Positions 8,191 through 16,914 of a DNA stretch of 64,000 nucleotides are shown in pieces. The DNA lies in NCBI GenBank assembly GCA_045543555.1, contig JAZQMQ010000024.1, forward strand, positions 124,001 to 188,000. The letters are read 5' to 3'. Position numbers and translations under genes: made by a program. Each line of letters starts with the position of its first letter. Within the stretch, counting starts at the first letter, position 1. Below the pieces are notes generated by a model. That model did not search any database. It was given only the letters and a program-made list of their open reading frames with translations, and was not told where the DNA came from. Source of the DNA: Colimorpha_A sp045543555 (GTDB taxonomy: Bacteria; Bacillota; Clostridia; Oscillospirales; CAG-272).

Positions 8191-10122
8191 ATGGAAAACG
8201 AAAGACAAAATAATATACAAAACGAAGAACAGGACATTGGCGCTCTTCTTAAGGTAAGAAGAGACAAGCTTTCAGAGCTTCAGGCTCAGGGTAAGAATCC
8301 TTATGTTATTACCAAATACGATCAGACACATCACGCCGCTGAAATCAAGGATAATTTTGAATCTCTTGAAGGTAAGAACGTGACAATTGCCGGACGTATG
8401 ATGTCCAAAAGAATCATGGGTAAGGCTTCGTTCTGTCACCTCCAGGATCTTACAGGAAATATACAATCATATGTTACAAGAGACAGCTTGGGCGACGAGG
8501 ATTACAGTGCATTTAAAAAGCTTGATATTGGTGACTTAATTGGCGTAACCGGTGAAGTGTTCAGAACTAAAATGGGCGAAATTTCTGTAAGAGCTGATAA
8601 GGTTACCCTCCTTTCCAAGAGCCTTCAGATACTTCCTGAAAAGTTCCATGGTCTTACAAATACAGATATGAGATACCGTCAGAGATACGTTGATCTCATA
8701 ATGAATGAGGAATCTAAGAGAACTTTTATTAACCGTTCTCGTATAATCAGTGCAGTTCGTCGCTTCCTTGATGCTCAGGGCTTTATGGAGGTTGAAACTC
8801 CAATGCTCGTTCAGAATGCAGGTGGCGCTGCCGCAAGACCCTTTGATACGCATTTTAATGCACTTGATATTGACGTCAAGCTTCGTATTTCTCTTGAGCT
8901 TTATCTGAAGAGACTTATCGTTGGCGGACTTGAAAAGGTGTATGAGATAGGTAGAGTATTCCGTAACGAAGGTCTTGATACTCGCCATAACCCTGAATTC
9001 ACTCTTATGGAGCTTTATCAGGCATATACCGATTATCACGGAATGATGGATCTTACAGAGAATATGTTCCGTTATGTAGCACAAGAGGTTCTTGGAACAA
9101 CAACGATAGTTTATAACGGCATCGAGATGGATCTTGGAAAGCCTTTTGAGCGTATCACAATGATTGATGCAGTTAAGAAGTATTCAGGCGTTGATTTCGC
9201 GCAGATCAAAACACTCGAGGAAGCTCGTGAGGCTGCAAAGGCTAATGGTGTAGAATACGAAGACAGACACGGCAAGGGTGATATACTTAATCTTTTCTTT
9301 GAAAAATTCGTTGAGGAGCATCTAATTCAGCCTACGTTTGTAATGGATCACCCAATTGAGATATCTCCTCTTACAAAAAAGAAGCCTGAGGATCCCGAAT
9401 ACGTTGAACGCTTCGAGATGTTTATGAACGGTTGGGAGATGTGTAACGCTTATTCGGAGCTTAACGATCCTATTGATCAAAGAGAGCGTTTTAAGGCGCA
9501 AGAAGCACTTCTTGCACAGGGAGATGAGGAAGCAAATACAACTGATGAAGACTTCCTGTATGCTCTTGAGCTTGGTATGCCTCCTACAGGCGGTATCGGA
9601 TACGGTATCGACCGAATGGTAATGCTTCTTACAGACAGCGCTTCCATTCGTGACGTACTTCTGTTCCCCACGATGAAGCCTCTCGACGCTCCTAAAGTAG
9701 AAAAATCCGTAGAAGAAGCTGATAGTGAAGTCGCTGAAGAACCTATTGATTTCTCCAATGTTGAAATAGAACCTCTATTTAAGGACTACGTTGATTTTGA
9801 AACCTTCTCAAAATCTGATTTCAGAGCTGTTAAGGTTCTTAATTGTGAGGCTGTGCCAAAATCCAAGAAGCTTCTTAAGTTTACTCTCAATGACGGAAGC
9901 GGCGAAGAAAGAATTATCCTCAGTGGTATTCATGAGTATTATGAGCCTGAAACTCTGGTAGGAAAGACGTTGATTGCAATCACAAACCTTCCTCCCAGAA
10001 AGATGATGGGTATTGATTCTTGCGGAATGATCATCTCTGCAATACATCATGTGGAAGGCGAAGAAAGACTCAACCTTCTGATGGTCAGCAATAAGATTCC
10101 TGCAGGAGCTAAGCTTTATTAA
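8191..10122 (+). CDS. lysS: Lysyl-tRNA synthetase, class II, with C-terminal tRNA-binding domain
   Basis: LysRS charges tRNA-Lys with lysine. The 643 residues are about 140 longer than a usual bacterial LysS. An OB-fold anticodon-binding domain (about 50-150) is followed by the class II core with motif 2 FRNEGLDTRHNPEFT and motif 3 GIGYGIDRMVMLL. After an acidic linker (about 495-528), residues 530-643 (9778-10119) form a second OB-fold. It matches the EMAPII/Trbp111 type found at the C-terminus of many MetRS: FSKSDFRAVKV, SKKLLKFTLNDG, VGKTLIAITNLPPRKMMGI, SCGMIISA. The frame is open throughout and the join looks genuine. The extra domain probably raises tRNA affinity. Confidence 0.94.
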   Translation: MENERQNNIQNEEQDIGALLKVRRDKLSELQAQGKNPYVITKYDQTHHAAEIKDNFESLEGKNVTIAGRMMSKRIMGKASFCHLQDLTGNIQSYVTRDSLGDEDYSAFKKLDIGDLIGVTGEVFRTKMGEISVRADKVTLLSKSLQILPEKFHGLTNTDMRYRQRYVDLIMNEESKRTFINRSRIISAVRRFLDAQGFMEVETPMLVQNAGGAAARPFDTHFNALDIDVKLRISLELYLKRLIVGGLEKVYEIGRVFRNEGLDTRHNPEFTLMELYQAYTDYHGMMDLTENMFRYVAQEVLGTTTIVYNGIEMDLGKPFERITMIDAVKKYSGVDFAQIKTLEEAREAAKANGVEYEDRHGKGDILNLFFEKFVEEHLIQPTFVMDHPIEISPLTKKKPEDPEYVERFEMFMNGWEMCNAYSELNDPIDQRERFKAQEALLAQGDEEANTTDEDFLYALELGMPPTGGIGYGIDRMVMLLTDSASIRDVLLFPTMKPLDAPKVEKSVEEADSEVAEEPIDFSNVEIEPLFKDYVDFETFSKSDFRAVKVLNCEAVPKSKKLLKFTLNDGSGEERIILSGIHEYYEPETLVGKTLIAITNLPPRKMMGIDSCGMIISAIHHVEGEERLNLLMVSNKIPAGAKLY

Positions 10123-10298
10123 TTAAATCAATATATTTGTGTTATTTGATGTGATAACATGAGAGTTTTATGAATAAAATTAAATCCGACATATTGAATT
10201 GTCTAAAGTCTCCTAATAACGATATTCGTCCAGTACAGATCATCCATTAACATTTTCCGAGAACATCTGGACCGACGAGGAATAATTTAAAAAATAAT
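10123..10298. other. Intergenic region with a short decayed reading frame
   Basis: No intact gene is seen. A 26-codon frame from ATG 10170 to TAA 10250 (MNKIKSDILNCLKSPNN...) reads like the beginning of a larger protein that is now cut off. Its family is not recognised. It belongs to the decayed stretch running to 10856. Confidence 0.4.
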
Positions 10299-10331
10299 AA
10301 AACCTTATGATTTTTTCATAAGGTTTTATTG
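10299..10331. terminator. Hairpin terminator, bidirectional
   Basis: aaaaccttatga and tcataaggtttt form a stem around a T-rich loop, with AT runs on both sides. It can end lysS transcription on the plus strand and the AraC remnant on the minus strand. Confidence 0.7.
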
Positions 10332-10470
10332 TTTATAGCATTGTCTGAAATCCGAAGGTGCCATGTGTACCTTCTTTTTGAAAATGTAACAGAAGTAATT
10401 TGGTGAAGAGAAACCGCATTCTTCAGAAATTGTTGCACACTGTAACGTTGGCGGCAAGGATTCAATGTTT
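10326..10470 (-). pseudogene. AraC-family regulator remnant (C-terminal HTH only)
   Basis: Read on the minus strand and ending at a TAA at 10326-10328, this frame gives ATISEECGFSSPNYFCYIFK followed by KKVHMAPSDFRQCYKQ. That is the end of an AraC/XylS DNA-binding domain: second helix-turn-helix with GFSS-NYF-IFK, then the PSDFR motif. Only about 45 codons are recognisable. The ligand-binding part and the first helix-turn-helix are gone and no start is available. The similarity stops close to 10470, exactly where an unrelated remnant begins on the other strand, so a deletion junction probably lies there. Confidence 0.7.
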
Positions 10471-10472
10471 AA

Positions 10473-10856
10473 GATCAAGTTGACAGCGGTGAAACGGTTG
10501 AATATTATTTACCATATTATGATGAGCCCGGCAATCCGGATATCCACTGTAATTACTCACCTTGCGGTAAATTTATAATTGGAGACGGATATCCGCACGA
10601 TCATTACAGAGACCTGATCGGTTTTGACGTTGAAAGCGGTGTTTCCAAAACTCTGTTTAAGGTTCTTGGAGATGAACCTCCAATTATCGATATTAGATGC
10701 GATCTTCATGCAAGATTTGTTTTTGGCGGTCAGAGTATAAGCTACGACACAATATACAATGGTAAACGGCAGATCGGACTTGTAAGCACAGATAAGCTTG
10801 ACTTTTATAATTGTTACAGTTTGTTTACTTGTAAAAATTATTTTTATGTGTTATAA
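10473..10856 (+). pseudogene. 3' remnant of an oligogalacturonate-lyase-like beta-propeller protein
   Basis: A stop-free plus-strand frame of about 127 codons begins after a TAA at 10470 with no start codon or ribosome site and ends at TAA 10854-10856. Residues such as GNPDIHCNYSPCGKFIIGDG, RDLIGFDVESG and IRCDLHARFVFGGQSISYDT recall the repeated H-x-x-x-SPDG pattern of PD40/oligogalacturonate-lyase-type propellers. The N-terminal two thirds are missing. The family assignment rests on motif memory and is moderate. The last 15 or so codons run into AT-rich sequence that also carries the next promoter, so the original stop may have been lost. Confidence 0.5.
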
Positions 10857-10857
10857 T
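10830..10857 (+). promoter_or_regulatory. Probable promoter of the membrane-anchored unknown gene
   Basis: A perfect TATAAT (10852-10857) lies 31 bases before the coding start. The -35 match is weak (TTGTAA at 10830-10835, 16-base spacer). Confidence 0.5.
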
Positions 10858-10888
10858 CTAGTTATAAATTTTGAAAGGAAATGATCTC

Positions 10889-11590
10889 TTGTTCAGTAAA
10901 ATAGGAAATTGGTTTCATAATTATTGGTATTATTATAAATGGAGAGTAATAATATTAGGTGCTTTCCTGATAATTGGTGCAATTTGCATTGGTCAGTGCT
11001 CATCAAAAGAAAACAATGACGTAAGCATACTATATACAGGTCCACATCTTTTTGAATTAGGCGAGAAAAATGCAATTATTTCTTCATTTAAGCAGCTGAT
11101 GGATAGAGACTATAATAAAGACGGTAAAAAGGTCGTTGATTTTATAGATTTCTCGGCTTTTTCAGATGACCAGATCAAAGCCGCTGTTGGTGAAAATCCG
11201 GATGAGAAGACGGTGCTTAAATATGCTCAATATACCAATGCTGTGGTGCAACCTACTTTTGCACAGGTAGCGTCGAAGGGCGATGTTTCTATTTGTCTGC
11301 TCGATGAATATTGGTATAAAATATTGCTTGATGCAGGTCATCTTCTCGAGCTTGAGACTGCTCTTGGATATAGGCCCGACTTTCTTATAGATGAATATTC
11401 CGCTTATCTTTCGGATCTGCCGGTTTATGAATATTTTAGTGAAACTATTGGTAAGCTTCCGCCTGATACCATAATTTGCTTTAGAAAAATGTCTGTGACA
11501 TCTGCAATAATAGGAAAGAAGCAGGCTGAGGAGATGTACGGATATTCAAATGAGCTTCTTTTGGCTATTTTTAAATTCGGTAATTCTTAA
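10889..11590 (+). CDS. Membrane-anchored protein of unknown function
   Basis: The product is about 233 residues and is not a family I can name. A short aromatic N-terminus (MFSKIGNWFHNYWYYYKW) precedes one hydrophobic helix ending before CIGQCSSKENN. The rest is soluble and predicted outside the membrane, with no recognised motif. TTG 10889 is preferred because AAAGGA lies nine bases upstream; another TTG at 10871 has no such site. It has its own probable promoter and ends by sharing bases of its stop codon with the convergent amidase gene. Similar single-pass proteins occur in related Clostridia, but their role is not known to me. Confidence 0.75.
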   Translation: MFSKIGNWFHNYWYYYKWRVIILGAFLIIGAICIGQCSSKENNDVSILYTGPHLFELGEKNAIISSFKQLMDRDYNKDGKKVVDFIDFSAFSDDQIKAAVGENPDEKTVLKYAQYTNAVVQPTFAQVASKGDVSICLLDEYWYKILLDAGHLLELETALGYRPDFLIDEYSAYLSDLPVYEYFSETIGKLPPDTIICFRKMSVTSAIIGKKQAEEMYGYSNELLLAIFKFGNS

Positions 11591-12153
11591 AGCAGTCCGT
11601 AATACTTAAGAATACCGTTATATATGCCTTGTGCAAATAATTCGGGTTCACTGTTCATTAAATTTGCATCGTAAGGGTTTGTAATAAAGCCTAATTCGAT
11701 CAGGACTGCAGGCATTTTTGTTTTTCTTAGAACGTATAGGGAAGGGCGTATGAACATACCCCTGTTACTAAGTCCTGTTTTTAATGTCATTTGTTCCAAT
11801 ATGTCCTCTCCCATAGTATATCCCGGAGATGACATTGAATATGCATATCCTTCACTTCCGCTTGCTTCTGCAATTGTTGATGCGTTTGCATGTATTGATA
11901 TGAAAAAATCAGCACCCCATTGATTTGCAGCGGTTGTCCTAGCGTTCAGACTTGATGAAATGTTAGTTCCCAATATTTCATCGGGCGTGTTTCTTGAAAG
12001 CTTAACTTCAAAATTTGGATCCGAACTGAGATATTCTGCAGTGAGTATTCCTACCTCATATGTAATATCCTGCTCATATAGTCCGTTACCCTCGGCTCCT
12101 GCGTTCGGATTTCTTGGGTTGTGCCCTTGATCGATAAATATCTTTATAGCCAT
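11587..12153 (-). CDS. N-acetylmuramoyl-L-alanine amidase, Amidase_3 family
   Basis: This zinc amidase cleaves the bond between MurNAc and the stem-peptide L-Ala. The 188 residues are essentially one catalytic domain. The zinc ligands are the His of IFIDQGHNP, the Glu of GLYEQD and the His of FISIHANA. The catalytic Glu lies in LIELGFITNPYDA. No signal peptide, transmembrane helix or wall-binding domain is present, although most such enzymes are exported. It could be released by lysis or leave by an unrecognised route. It is convergent with the upstream membrane protein, overlapping at the stop codons, and divergent from the ttcA-like gene. Confidence 0.9.
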   Translation of the reverse strand: MAIKIFIDQGHNPRNPNAGAEGNGLYEQDITYEVGILTAEYLSSDPNFEVKLSRNTPDEILGTNISSSLNARTTAANQWGADFFISIHANASTIAEASGSEGYAYSMSSPGYTMGEDILEQMTLKTGLSNRGMFIRPSLYVLRKTKMPAVLIELGFITNPYDANLMNSEPELFAQGIYNGILKYYGLL

Positions 12154-12216
12154 ACTGTACCTCTTTATATTTTTTACAGTATATGCATCCTATAATATTT
12201 AGTAACTGAGGATTAT

Positions 12217-12948
12217 ATGGAATTTTATAATATACGCCACATTTTAAGCTGTGTGCGTCGCGCCGTAGAAGCATATAATATGATTGAAGAAGGAGACAGA
12301 ATAGCCGTTGGTCTTTCGGGTGGTAAGGATTCGACCGCTCTTTTCTGTGCTCTGAAAAATCTGCAGCTTTTTTATCCGAAAAAATTTGAGTTGGTTGGAA
12401 TAACTGTTTCAATGGGCTTTGAAAACATGGATTTTTCTGGCCTTGAAAAATTATGTACCGATTGCGGTTGCGAATTTAAATTAATAGAAACTCAGCTTGC
12501 CAAGGTGATTTTTGAGGAGCGTAAGGAAAGCAACCCTTGTTCTCTGTGCGCTAAAATGAGAAGAGGTATGCTTCATGACGCCGCAAAGGAAATGGGATGC
12601 AATAAGCTTGCACTTGGTCACCATTACGATGATGTTGTTGAGACGTTTATGCTTAACTTATTCCACGAAGGCAGACTTGGAGCGTTTTTGCCTGTAACGT
12701 ATCTCAGCCGCAAGGATATCACTATGATACGCCCAATGATCTACGTTCAGGAAAAGGACGTAAGATATTTTATGGGTAAAAATGATCTTCCCATTATAAA
12801 AAATCCGTGTCCTGAAGACGGACATACAGAAAGAGAAAATATAAAGCAACTTATATATTCTTTGGATAAGGAACATAAGGGATTAAAGCACAGACTGTTT
12901 ACTGCTGTCGAGAACGGCGGACTATTCGTGCAAAATGAAGAACGATAA
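12217..12948 (+). CDS. TtcA/TilS-type PP-loop tRNA-thiolation enzyme
   Basis: PP-loop ATPases of the TtcA group activate a tRNA base for sulfur transfer; the classical member makes 2-thiocytidine at position 32. The 243 residues contain the PP-loop SGGKDS (34-39), then CSLC (near 108-111) followed by AKMRRG, and GHHYDDVVETFMLNLF. A cysteine pair in that position is the mark of TtcA-like rather than TilS-like enzymes and is probably an Fe-S or sulfur-carrying site. GAGGA precedes ATG 12217. The exact tRNA target cannot be told from sequence alone. A shared bidirectional terminator separates it from glnN. Confidence 0.85.
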   Translation: MEFYNIRHILSCVRRAVEAYNMIEEGDRIAVGLSGGKDSTALFCALKNLQLFYPKKFELVGITVSMGFENMDFSGLEKLCTDCGCEFKLIETQLAKVIFEERKESNPCSLCAKMRRGMLHDAAKEMGCNKLALGHHYDDVVETFMLNLFHEGRLGAFLPVTYLSRKDITMIRPMIYVQEKDVRYFMGKNDLPIIKNPCPEDGHTERENIKQLIYSLDKEHKGLKHRLFTAVENGGLFVQNEER

Positions 12949-12979
12949 AAGAGCATCGGTCATTGTACCGATGCTCTTT
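12949..12979. terminator. Bidirectional terminator between the ttcA-like gene and glnN
   Basis: aagagcatcggt and accgatgctctt form a perfect 12-bp stem with a 6-base loop between two convergent genes. A-rich and T-rich flanks suit termination from both sides. Confidence 0.88.
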
Positions 12980-12987
12980 AAATTTGT

Positions 12988-15081
12988 TTATCTTACGCTG
13001 AAAAGTATTTCACCGTATGTAGGGAGGGGCCAATATTCCTCTGCGGTAAGTGTCTCTGCCTTATCACAAGAGGAGCGCAGAGCATTCATTAAAGGAATAA
13101 TATTATTTAAACAATAATCTGCTCTTTCCTGACCGCCCGAGATCTTTTTAGCTGCCAGTGTTGCTTTTTCAAGCTTACACACATTTTCGTATGCGTCGTT
13201 TACATGAGAATTGAGTTCTCTTATAAGCTCACCTGCTGCTGAAACATCGGGTGTTTTGATCGTGGATTTAAGTGTATTTACAGTGTCGCAAAGATTACGT
13301 ATATATGCAAAAATTGAAGGTATGATCTGCTTTCTTGCCATTTCGATCATTGTGAGTGCCTCAATATTGATGAGCTTAGAATAGCTTTCAAGCATAATCT
13401 CGCTTCTGGAACGCAGCTCAGTTTCGGAGAATATCTTATTTTCAGTAAAGAGACGAACGTTTTTGTCGTCAAGGAAATGAGCAAGTGCCTCTGGGGTGGT
13501 GCGAAGGTTGCTTAAACCGCGATTTGCGGCTTCTTCAAGCCAAGCATCATCGTATCCGTTACCGTTAAATATGATCCTTCTGTGAGCTTTAATGGTGTTC
13601 CTGATGAGGTCATGCAGTGCTGTTTCGAAATCGTTTGCCGATTCGAGTGTATCTGCAAAGTTTCTGAGCACTTCAGCTACTGCAGTATTAATTACAGTAT
13701 TTACATCAGATACCGAAGCTGATGCACCGAGCATACGGAATTCAAATTTGTTTCCAGTAAATGCGAATGGAGAAGTTCTGTTTCTGTCGGTGGTATCTTT
13801 AGGGAACTTCGGGAGAATGTGAGCACCTACACGGAGCACCTCTTTTTCAATTCCACCGTATGGAACATTGTTTTCAATCGCGTCGAGGATACCTGTAAGC
13901 TCATCTCCAAGAAATAGCGAAACAACGGCGGGAGGGGCTTCTGCTGCGCCTAAACGGTGGTCGTTTCCTGCAGTTGCAACCGAAATTCTTAAAAGCTCCT
14001 GATAGTCGTCGACAGCCTTAATGAATGCGCTTAAGAATAGAAGAAACTGCGCGTTTTCATAAGGTGTTTCACCTGGATTAAGAAGATTTACACCTGTGTT
14101 GGTCGACATTGACCAGTTATTGTGTTTACCCGAGCCATTTACGCCTGCAAATGGCTTTTCATGGAGAAGACAAACGAGATCGTGCTTCTTTGCAACGTTC
14201 TGCAGTACCTCCATTGTAAGCTGATTGTGGTCAGCTGCAACGTTTGTTGTTGTATATATTGGGGCAAGCTCATGCTGTCCCGGAGCGGCCTCATTGTGTT
14301 CGGTCTTTGCAAGAACACCGAGCTTCCAAAGCTCAACGTCAACCTCCTCCATAAAGGCAGAAACTCTTGGCTTGATCGATCCGAAATAATGGTCATCAAG
14401 CTCCTGACCCTTTGGCGCAGAAGCACCAAAAAGTGATCTTCCTGTGTAGAAAAGGTCTTTTCTTTTTTCGTACACTTCCTTGGTGATAAGGAAATATTCT
14501 TGTTCAACGCCAACGGTCGTTGTTACAGAAGTAACGTCGTTATTGCCGAAGAGCTTAAGAACCCTGAGGGCTTGCTTATTTATTTTTTCCATTGAGCGAA
14601 GCAGAGGTGTTTTATTGTCAAGAGACTCTCCGCCGTATGAGCAGAATGCTGTTGGAATGCAAAGGGATCTGCCCTTTATAAATGCATATGACGACGGGTC
14701 CCAAGCAGTGTAACCTCTTGCTTCAAATGTGGCTCTGAGACCACCGGAAGGGAAGGAAGATGCGTCTGTTTCACCTTTGACCAGGTCTTTGCCGGAAAAG
14801 TCCATTATTACATTTCCGTCTTTTGATTGAGAAATAAAGCTGTCGTGTTTTTCGGCTGTTATTCCTGTCAATGGCTGGAACCAGTGAGTGTAATGTGTTG
14901 CTCCTTTTTCTATGGCCCATTCCTTCATTGCCTTTGCTACTGCGTCAGCAAGATCGGGATCGAGTCTTTTTCCGCTATCAAGCTTTGCTTTTACTGCTTC
15001 GTAGATCTCGGGTGAAAGCTTTTTGCGCATTGCTTTGTCATCGAAGACCATTGTTGCAAAGCATTCGGTTATCTTATCCAT
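12988..15081 (-). CDS. glnN: Glutamine synthetase type III
   Basis: The enzyme makes glutamine from glutamate, ammonia and ATP. Its length of 697 residues and features such as the VEQEYFLI metal-binding motif, HNEAAPGQHELAP, the KPFAGVNGSGKHNNWS loop and NRTSPFAFTGNKFEFRMLGAS identify the GSIII (GlnN) family of anaerobes and cyanobacteria rather than type I. GSIII enzymes form double hexameric rings. The start is ATG 15081 with GGAGA upstream on the minus strand. The kinase gene lies 36 bases upstream, so it may be read through from that operon or use a promoter not recognised here. It ends at the shared terminator. Confidence 0.95.
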   Translation of the reverse strand: MDKITECFATMVFDDKAMRKKLSPEIYEAVKAKLDSGKRLDPDLADAVAKAMKEWAIEKGATHYTHWFQPLTGITAEKHDSFISQSKDGNVIMDFSGKDLVKGETDASSFPSGGLRATFEARGYTAWDPSSYAFIKGRSLCIPTAFCSYGGESLDNKTPLLRSMEKINKQALRVLKLFGNNDVTSVTTTVGVEQEYFLITKEVYEKRKDLFYTGRSLFGASAPKGQELDDHYFGSIKPRVSAFMEEVDVELWKLGVLAKTEHNEAAPGQHELAPIYTTTNVAADHNQLTMEVLQNVAKKHDLVCLLHEKPFAGVNGSGKHNNWSMSTNTGVNLLNPGETPYENAQFLLFLSAFIKAVDDYQELLRISVATAGNDHRLGAAEAPPAVVSLFLGDELTGILDAIENNVPYGGIEKEVLRVGAHILPKFPKDTTDRNRTSPFAFTGNKFEFRMLGASASVSDVNTVINTAVAEVLRNFADTLESANDFETALHDLIRNTIKAHRRIIFNGNGYDDAWLEEAANRGLSNLRTTPEALAHFLDDKNVRLFTENKIFSETELRSRSEIMLESYSKLINIEALTMIEMARKQIIPSIFAYIRNLCDTVNTLKSTIKTPDVSAAGELIRELNSHVNDAYENVCKLEKATLAAKKISGGQERADYCLNNIIPLMNALRSSCDKAETLTAEEYWPLPTYGEILFSVR

Positions 15082-15117
15082 TATTTTCTCCGTAAAATAT
15101 TATTGGCGTCTAAAATG

Positions 15118-16875
15118 TTATTGAAGTTCGTAATCCCCGTTAGGACCTGTTTCCTCAGGCGCAGTAACATCGGGTTCTGTTGTTTCCGGTGGAGGTCCAA
15201 GACTTATAACAAAATTGATCGTTGTATATTTAATATACATCGTATTCGGCACAAGATTCTGTGATATTATGCATCCTGTAGGCGTTATATTGCTATATTC
15301 ATAGGTCACCGCACCGATTTTAAAATCGCCGTTGATTTTAGTGTAAGCATGTCTGGGTGTGGTACCTACATAATTTTCGGCCTTTACCTTTGTATATTCG
15401 GGACCTATGCTTTTGTATATGGTAATTGTAGATCCGAATTCGACCTTTTGCTTTGCTTGGGGTGACGTTTTTGCAACTACTCCCACGCCGTATATTTCGC
15501 TTACGTAATCAACGATTTTTACCTTAAATCCTAATTCTTCGGCGTAAATTTTTGCCTTTCGGTATTCCATTGTCGTAAGGTCGGGAACCGATGCAAGCTC
15601 TGCGCCGCGACTTACCTTAAGCTTGACGTGACAGTAGGTTATTCCTTTTTGGATTTTCTTTTTTGAAGATCCCGAAGGGGACTGACCGACAATAGTTCCT
15701 ACCGGCGATTGATCGTGTACGTATTGAATATCAAACGTAAAATATGCGGGGTCAAGCATCTCTTTTGAGCGATCCTCATCGTACATTTGTCCTACGACAT
15801 TTGGAACAATTATTGTTTCTGGAGCATTTGCGTTTTCTGTAGTCAAAACTTTATCAAGAACTATAATTGCGCTGATTATAAGTACGATTGCGAACGCGAT
15901 CGATACACCTAGCACAATGGGGAACATCGATTTGCTTTGCGGACGTTGATTTTTGCGTCTTGAATATGATTTTTTTCTTTTCATGTTGTAATCATCAGTT
16001 TCAATGTCTGATGAGGAGTCTCTTGTCTTGAAGATATAATCGGGATTGAGCTTTAACTTTTCAATATATTTCAGGACCTGAGAAGCGCTTTGAAATCTTC
16101 TTTCAGGACTCTTTTCCATCAAACCGAGAATTATTTGTTCAAGACCTGTCGGAATAATGTTGTTAATTTCAGAGGGCGGTGTAGGCTGTTCTCTTACCTG
16201 CATAAGTGCAACGGAAATGGGTGTATCTGCGTTGAAGGGAAGGGTGCCGGTTGCCATTTCATACATCATAATTCCGAGTGAATAGAGGTCACTGCGCGCG
16301 TCTGTTTCACGTCCGTTTACCTGCTCTGGTGAGATATAATATACGGTTCCGATTGCTTTACCGTTAGGAGATTCCTTAGACGAAGGAAGAACGGCTATGC
16401 CGAAGTCAGTAACCTTAACCCTACCGTTTTTCAGCAGAAGGATATTTTGCGGTTTAATATCTCTATGAACTATTCCTTTTGAATGAGCGTGTTCAAGTGC
16501 CTTCAAAACCTGTTCTGTATAGCTTAAGACCTCGTCGGTTGAAAGTGCACCCTTTTTTTGCATATAGCTTTTCAGTGTAATGCCTTCGATTCTTTCCATT
16601 ACGATGTATTTCATTCGGGTATTAACCGATACATCAAATATCTTTACGATGTTTGGATGTGAAAGCATTGATACTGCTTTTGATTCGTTTATAAATCGTT
16701 TAACGGATTCTTCGTCGTCAGACATTTCGTCTTTCAGCATTTTGAAGGCCACAGTTCTGTTCAGAACAATATCAATAGCCTCATAAACAATTGCCATTCC
16801 GCCGACGCCGATTATTCTTTGTATATGGTATCGTTTGTCAATTATTTTACCGATATATTTTTGAGCGTTGTCCAT
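15118..16875 (-). CDS. prkC: PASTA-domain Ser/Thr protein kinase
   Basis: This is a membrane kinase that senses muropeptides or lipid II through outer PASTA domains and phosphorylates cytoplasmic and division proteins. The 585 residues hold a kinase domain (about 14-275) with glycine loop GVGGMA, Lys45, catalytic HRDIKPQN (Asp139) and DFG (Asp157). A juxtamembrane basic stretch is followed by one helix (about 314-338). Three PASTA repeats follow, starting near VPNVVGQM, VPDLTTMEY and VKAENYVG, and then an acidic proline-rich tail. The phosphatase gene lies directly upstream, the standard pairing. Confidence 0.95.
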   Translation of the reverse strand: MDNAQKYIGKIIDKRYHIQRIIGVGGMAIVYEAIDIVLNRTVAFKMLKDEMSDDEESVKRFINESKAVSMLSHPNIVKIFDVSVNTRMKYIVMERIEGITLKSYMQKKGALSTDEVLSYTEQVLKALEHAHSKGIVHRDIKPQNILLLKNGRVKVTDFGIAVLPSSKESPNGKAIGTVYYISPEQVNGRETDARSDLYSLGIMMYEMATGTLPFNADTPISVALMQVREQPTPPSEINNIIPTGLEQIILGLMEKSPERRFQSASQVLKYIEKLKLNPDYIFKTRDSSSDIETDDYNMKRKKSYSRRKNQRPQSKSMFPIVLGVSIAFAIVLIISAIIVLDKVLTTENANAPETIIVPNVVGQMYDEDRSKEMLDPAYFTFDIQYVHDQSPVGTIVGQSPSGSSKKKIQKGITYCHVKLKVSRGAELASVPDLTTMEYRKAKIYAEELGFKVKIVDYVSEIYGVGVVAKTSPQAKQKVEFGSTITIYKSIGPEYTKVKAENYVGTTPRHAYTKINGDFKIGAVTYEYSNITPTGCIISQNLVPNTMYIKYTTINFVISLGPPPETTEPDVTAPEETGPNGDYELQ

Positions 16876-16914
16876 TACGTACGTCCTTTTTTATAGGAAT
16901 TGGGAAATAAGTAA

